Assembly (NCBI GenBank): GCA_965213735.1
Contig: CBDCAB010000005.1
Coordinates: 1,674,001-1,738,000 of the forward strand
DNA: 64,000 nucleotides
Reading direction: 5' to 3'
From: CALDTK01 sp965213735
GTDB taxonomy: Bacteria; Bacteroidota; Bacteroidia; Chitinophagales; Saprospiraceae
In this document: positions 61,095 to 64,000 of the stretch, one piece after another
How positions within the stretch are numbered: position 1 is the stretch's first letter
Layout: each line of letters starts with the position of its first letter
The notes under the pieces: model-generated
Told to the model about the DNA's origin: nothing
Databases searched by the model: none
The model's input: only the letters and a program-made list of their open reading frames with translations
Position numbers and translations under genes: made by a program

Positions 61095-62330
61095 TTGCTA
61101 CGACTTTCACTCCTCCTCGTCCTTTGCCTCCTGTTGCTGCACGTGCCTACTCTTCATGCTCAAGACAAAGCCGATCGGGTGAGTGCAGAGGATGAACACA
61201 CCAGCCACGGCCTCGACCGCATCATCGACTTTCTGACCATCGAACCAAACGAGCGCAGAGCAGCGGCAAGTGACTCAATCTATCCTGCGAAAATCGTTTT
61301 TGCACCATACGTGATTTACACGCCGGAGACCAACTTCGGCTTCGGAATTGGCGGCTCATATTTGTTTAAGATGCCAAATTCAGGAGGTCAAGATAGGACA
61401 CGTACATCAGCAATTCCACTGGCCTTTACGTATACACTAGAAAATCAGATTCTCTTTTACTCCGGTTTTGAAATTTTTTGGCCAGACGAAACCTGGGTGC
61501 TCAGCGGCAATGCCCGGGCACAGATATTTCCTCAGCTTTTCTATGGAGTAGGACCTAAAACTTCTGAGGACAATGAAGTTATTTTTGAAAGTACGCAGCT
61601 AGTTTTTGAGCCGATCCTCACCAAGCAGCTATTTATACGGAAATTGTTTCTCGGTGGAGGTGTACGCTATCGCCACGTCGCAGATACCGATTTCACTGTC
61701 CATGAGGATGATAATTTTCCTCCAGAAGCAGTTAATTTTAATGATATACCCGGGGCTAGAGGATCTACTTCCGCTGGAGTCGAAGCAGCAGCGCTGTACG
61801 ACACCCGCAATTCCTTACTTAATGCGCAAACAGGTACATATCTTGAAGCTACATATGGTGTATACCGAGAGGTGCTAGGAGGTACTCACGCGTACGAACT
61901 CGCACGTGTAGATGCTCGTCACTTTTTTCAGCTCGGAGGTGCAGAACATTGGCGAGATGTATTAGGTCTACATACCGTTGGCTACTTTACAAAAGGCGAT
62001 GTGCCGCTAGTTGAGCTGGGTCAGTTGGGTTCTGGAGAAATTATGCGCGGCTACTACGAAGGTCGGTATACGGACAGGCATTATGTAGCTGCTCAAGCGG
62101 AATATCGCTTTAACATGCCTAATTTCCCAGTTGGCGCTGTGACCTTTGCAAGTGCAGGCGCGGTGTCGCCTTCTCTCAGCTCCTTTCGTGATCAGACCCT
62201 TCGCACAGCCATTGGTGCGGGGATTCGCTTTGAGGTCGATCCGGTAGAGCGGCTAAATGTGCGCTTAGATGCGGCCTTTACGGGAGAAGGCGATTTCAAC
62301 TTCTACATCCAGATTGGGGAGGCATTTTAG
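61095..62330 (+). CDS. Outer-membrane beta-barrel protein, BamA/TamA (Omp85 surface antigen) type
   Basis: The 411-aa protein starts at TTG 61095 with a signal peptide (LRLSLLLVLCLLLLHVPTLHA); no ATG fits. Aromatic/alternating strands fill the rest (KIVFAPYVIYTPETNFGFGI, GVEAAALYDTRNSLLNAQTG), the latter being the D-x-R-[DN]-x strand typical of Omp85-type barrels, with VAAQAEYRFNMPNFPVGAVT near the end and a terminal barrel strand FYIQIGEAF ending in Phe. No POTRA domain is seen, so this is a short barrel-only member, common in Bacteroidota. It converges with the next gene (4-base overlap). Confidence 0.83.
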   Translation: MLRLSLLLVLCLLLLHVPTLHAQDKADRVSAEDEHTSHGLDRIIDFLTIEPNERRAAASDSIYPAKIVFAPYVIYTPETNFGFGIGGSYLFKMPNSGGQDRTRTSAIPLAFTYTLENQILFYSGFEIFWPDETWVLSGNARAQIFPQLFYGVGPKTSEDNEVIFESTQLVFEPILTKQLFIRKLFLGGGVRYRHVADTDFTVHEDDNFPPEAVNFNDIPGARGSTSAGVEAAALYDTRNSLLNAQTGTYLEATYGVYREVLGGTHAYELARVDARHFFQLGGAEHWRDVLGLHTVGYFTKGDVPLVELGQLGSGEIMRGYYEGRYTDRHYVAAQAEYRFNMPNFPVGAVTFASAGAVSPSLSSFRDQTLRTAIGAGIRFEVDPVERLNVRLDAAFTGEGDFNFYIQIGEAF

Positions 62331-62983
62331 TATAAGTACTCTCCACCAATGCTAAAGCTGCTGGGGCGGAGACTTAAGTTTACCTGATTATCTCTATCTG
62401 ATACATCCTCTCCATCAAGTTTGGTGGCACCGAATGTGGTAAAATTCAGACTGCCAAAATTGGCGATAAGTCGAATCCTACCGAATTGGTAGTAAACCTG
62501 TGGGATGATGGCAATTTGTACATCATTACTTATGAAGAGATCTTCTACGTCTGGTCCAACGCCTGGGCCAGTTACAGGTCGGCTCGTGAAGGTGCTACGA
62601 TTATGTACAAAGCCAACCTGGTTGTGAAGAAAAAAGCCTAATTTATCATGAGCACCTATAAGATATCGTATAAATCCAAACATCCCTATCGTATGCAGAC
62701 CCCTAGCTTGTCCTCCCGTGCCGAAGTTGAGGTCGCCATAGTCGGTGTAGGAATATTGAGGGGATACGCCAAGTATAAGCCTCGGCCGAACCTGTTTGCC
62801 GAGTACGGGTCGCACGCTTGCAAAGAACTCTTCTTGCCGAATTGTTGGGCCAAAGATAAAGCTTGAGCCTCGGGTTCCAGCGGAGAGGCTAATACTTCCG
62901 CCAATGAAGTGGCTGAGGGAATCGCGCTGAGCTTGAGCAGTCGTGGCACAAGCAATCACTAGCAGTAGAAAAAGTAGTCGCAT
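62327..62983 (-). CDS. Outer-membrane beta-barrel-like secreted protein
   Basis: The ATG at 62983 gives MRLLFLLLVIACATTAQAQR, a clean signal peptide (TTG 62992 would add three residues). The ~218-aa protein shows alternating strands and glycine/aromatic pairs (RPRLILGVSPQYSYTDYGDL, AIIPQVYYQFGRIRLIANFG) and ends in SFSIGGEYLY, an aromatic-terminated strand as in outer-membrane barrels. A TAAATTTG box (62990-62997, minus) matches the -7 consensus but lies only 6 bases before the ATG, which would make the mRNA nearly leaderless. Confidence 0.75.
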   Translation of the reverse strand: MRLLFLLLVIACATTAQAQRDSLSHFIGGSISLSAGTRGSSFIFGPTIRQEEFFASVRPVLGKQVRPRLILGVSPQYSYTDYGDLNFGTGGQARGLHTIGMFGFIRYLIGAHDKLGFFLHNQVGFVHNRSTFTSRPVTGPGVGPDVEDLFISNDVQIAIIPQVYYQFGRIRLIANFGSLNFTTFGATKLDGEDVSDRDNQVNLSLRPSSFSIGGEYLY

Positions 62984-63102
62984 CAAACGCAAATTTATGA
63001 AATTCCTATCACACCGTGTAACAACATAAATATGGCCACCAGAATAGCGTCAGCCGTCTGGTAAGCCAGCATCTTCTTAATCTTTGCGCACAAAGCTTGT
63101 TC

Positions 63103-63891
63103 TTACTCCCGTGCCAGCTGACTGAGCAGTCGAAGAAGTTCAACGTAGATCCACACGAGCGTTACCAGCAAGCCCATCGCAAATACCCACTCATACTTAC
63201 GCGAGAGTCCACTCGCCGCGCCTTGTTCGAAGTTGTCGAAGTCCACGAGCAAGTTGAGAGAAGCAATAGCTAAAATCACACAGCTGATGCCAATCCCAAT
63301 CACGCCTCCCTCATGAAGGTACGGCATCTGGATGCCGAAGAAGTTGAGTGCAATAGAGGCGATATACACCACCGCCACCGCAGCAGTCGCCATAAAGATT
63401 CCTGCTCTGAACTTGGCCGTGACTTTAATGATCCCAGTTTGGTACAAGAACAGCATAGACAGGAGCACAGCAATGGTTAGACTGACGGCCTGAAGTATGA
63501 TGCCATCAAACATGTAGGCATACATGGCCGAAACTGCCCCGACAAAAAGGCCCTCAAAGAGTGCGTAGGCAGGTGCCGCCCAATTGGCGGTGTTGGGTTT
63601 GTAGCTAGCGAGCACTACCATCACCAAGCCACCAATGACGCCGCCCCACATCAGTATTGGGTTGGGGTAGGAAAAAGAAAAAGCTGCTGTAATCAACATG
63701 AGCAGGGTGAGGATCAGCGTCTTGTTGATGGCACCACTGACGCTCATCGTCTGGGTGCTGATCAATCCTACATCTAGTCCGGACTCAAGCGTATCCAGCC
63801 GTTCTTCTCGCGTTGCTTCACGTTGAGCTGAACGTAAAAGCGGATTGCTGGTCTCGTTGTTTTTAGCGCGATTACGCAGGTTGTCAAACAT
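63103..63891 (-). CDS. Bax inhibitor-1/YccA family membrane protein
   Basis: The ATG at 63891 (MFDNLRNRAKNNETSNPLLR) is preferred over 63927. The ~262-aa protein has a hydrophilic head and seven membrane helices. It includes the family-typical blocks MSVSGAINKTLILTLLMLIT, APAYALFEGLFVGAVSAMYA, ASLNLLVDFDNFEQGAASGL (the DFDxxE region of the Bacteroidota/actinobacterial YccA group) and a final VYVELLRLLSQL. These proteins may act as Ca2+ leak channels or in membrane quality control; function in this group is unproven. Confidence 0.92.
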   Translation of the reverse strand: MFDNLRNRAKNNETSNPLLRSAQREATREERLDTLESGLDVGLISTQTMSVSGAINKTLILTLLMLITAAFSFSYPNPILMWGGVIGGLVMVVLASYKPNTANWAAPAYALFEGLFVGAVSAMYAYMFDGIILQAVSLTIAVLLSMLFLYQTGIIKVTAKFRAGIFMATAAVAVVYIASIALNFFGIQMPYLHEGGVIGIGISCVILAIASLNLLVDFDNFEQGAASGLSRKYEWVFAMGLLVTLVWIYVELLRLLSQLARE

Positions 63892-63914
63892 GGTCGGAAG
63901 AAATTTTTGCTTGG

Positions 63915-63922
63915 CAAATGTA
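63915..63922 (-). promoter_or_regulatory. -7 promoter box TACATTTG of the Bax-inhibitor-like gene
   Basis: On the minus strand TACATTTG matches TAnnTTTG exactly and lies 23 bases upstream of the ATG at 63891. A TTGAC upstream is closer than the usual -33 spacing. Confidence 0.5.
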
Positions 63923-64000
63923 CCCATTCGGAGTCAATGCGACGCTACCAAACTCCCTCGGTAAATCACTGAACAAGGACCCGAAAACCTACATCATTCT

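Overview
The window looks like chromosomal DNA of a member of the Bacteroidota, most likely a Saprospiria/Lewinella-type marine bacterium. This rests on secreted proteins ending in type IX secretion (T9SS)-like C-terminal domains (41291-42535, 42650-43882, 48812-52135), several TAnnTTTG-type -7 promoter boxes (about 4737, 8007, 48788 and 63915), an AAA-ATPase/PD-(D/E)XK gene and a DUF4143 ATPase of kinds common in this phylum, and abundant small hairpin and simple-sequence repeats. No rRNA, IS transposase or CRISPR array was seen.

Layout. (1) 1-3.2 kb: glycan-active genes (C-terminal part of a glycosyltransferase-like protein, a GH130 glycosidase/phosphorylase, a MalK/UgpC-type ATPase). A second GH130 plus glycosyltransferase pair lies at 52.8-56.6 kb, so two related mannan/oligosaccharide modules bracket an accessory-looking region. 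(2) 3.2-7 kb: a membrane protein, an orphan phage-type gene, a secreted protein built of five ~90-residue repeats, and an unknown gene. (3) 7-8 kb: a non-coding repeat cluster with three palindromes sharing TGACCACA/TGTGGTCA arms. (4) 8-17.5 kb: a co-directional cluster that starts with a toxin-antitoxin-SecB-like chaperone (TAC) module, continues with an unknown 303-aa protein, and ends in a 2374-aa protein with two N-terminal alpha/beta-hydrolase domains, a CHAT (caspase-fold) protease and a third C-terminal alpha/beta-hydrolase. (5) 17.5-18.9 kb: non-coding, full of inverted repeats. (6) 18.9-32.8 kb, minus strand: a lipoprotein, a SNF2 helicase, an AAA/PD-(D/E)XK protein, and a tubulin-like GTPase paired with a membrane VWA protein. 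(7) 33-37.8 kb: MBL hydrolase, ApaH-like phosphatase, a decayed gene, an SPFH protein, and a structured RNA region that contains a circularly permuted tRNA-Asn(GUU)-like gene. (8) 37.8-41.3 kb: an operon of an SPL-type radical SAM protein and a methyltransferase-helicase fusion. (9) 41.3-52.7 kb: T9SS-type secreted proteins, a ligase-associated exonuclease, a 30-copy array of an exact 22-bp unit, a DUF4143 ATPase, a THI5-like binding protein and a secreted lysyl-endopeptidase-like protease. (10) 52.8-64 kb: the second glycan pair followed by housekeeping-type genes (enoyl-CoA hydratase, YebC, M50 protease, TspO-like, gamma-carbonic anhydrase-like, outer-membrane proteins, Bax-inhibitor-like).

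The strongest candidates for something undescribed are the TAC-plus-CHAT/triple-hydrolase cluster, the methyltransferase-helicase fusion coupled to a radical SAM protein, the tubulin-VWA pair, the permuted tRNA-Asn-like structure, the 22-bp array, and a 13-bp motif (CTTTCGSCAAAAC) repeated twelve times in both orientations, mostly inside genes. All functional statements come from reading motifs by eye; no database search was run.
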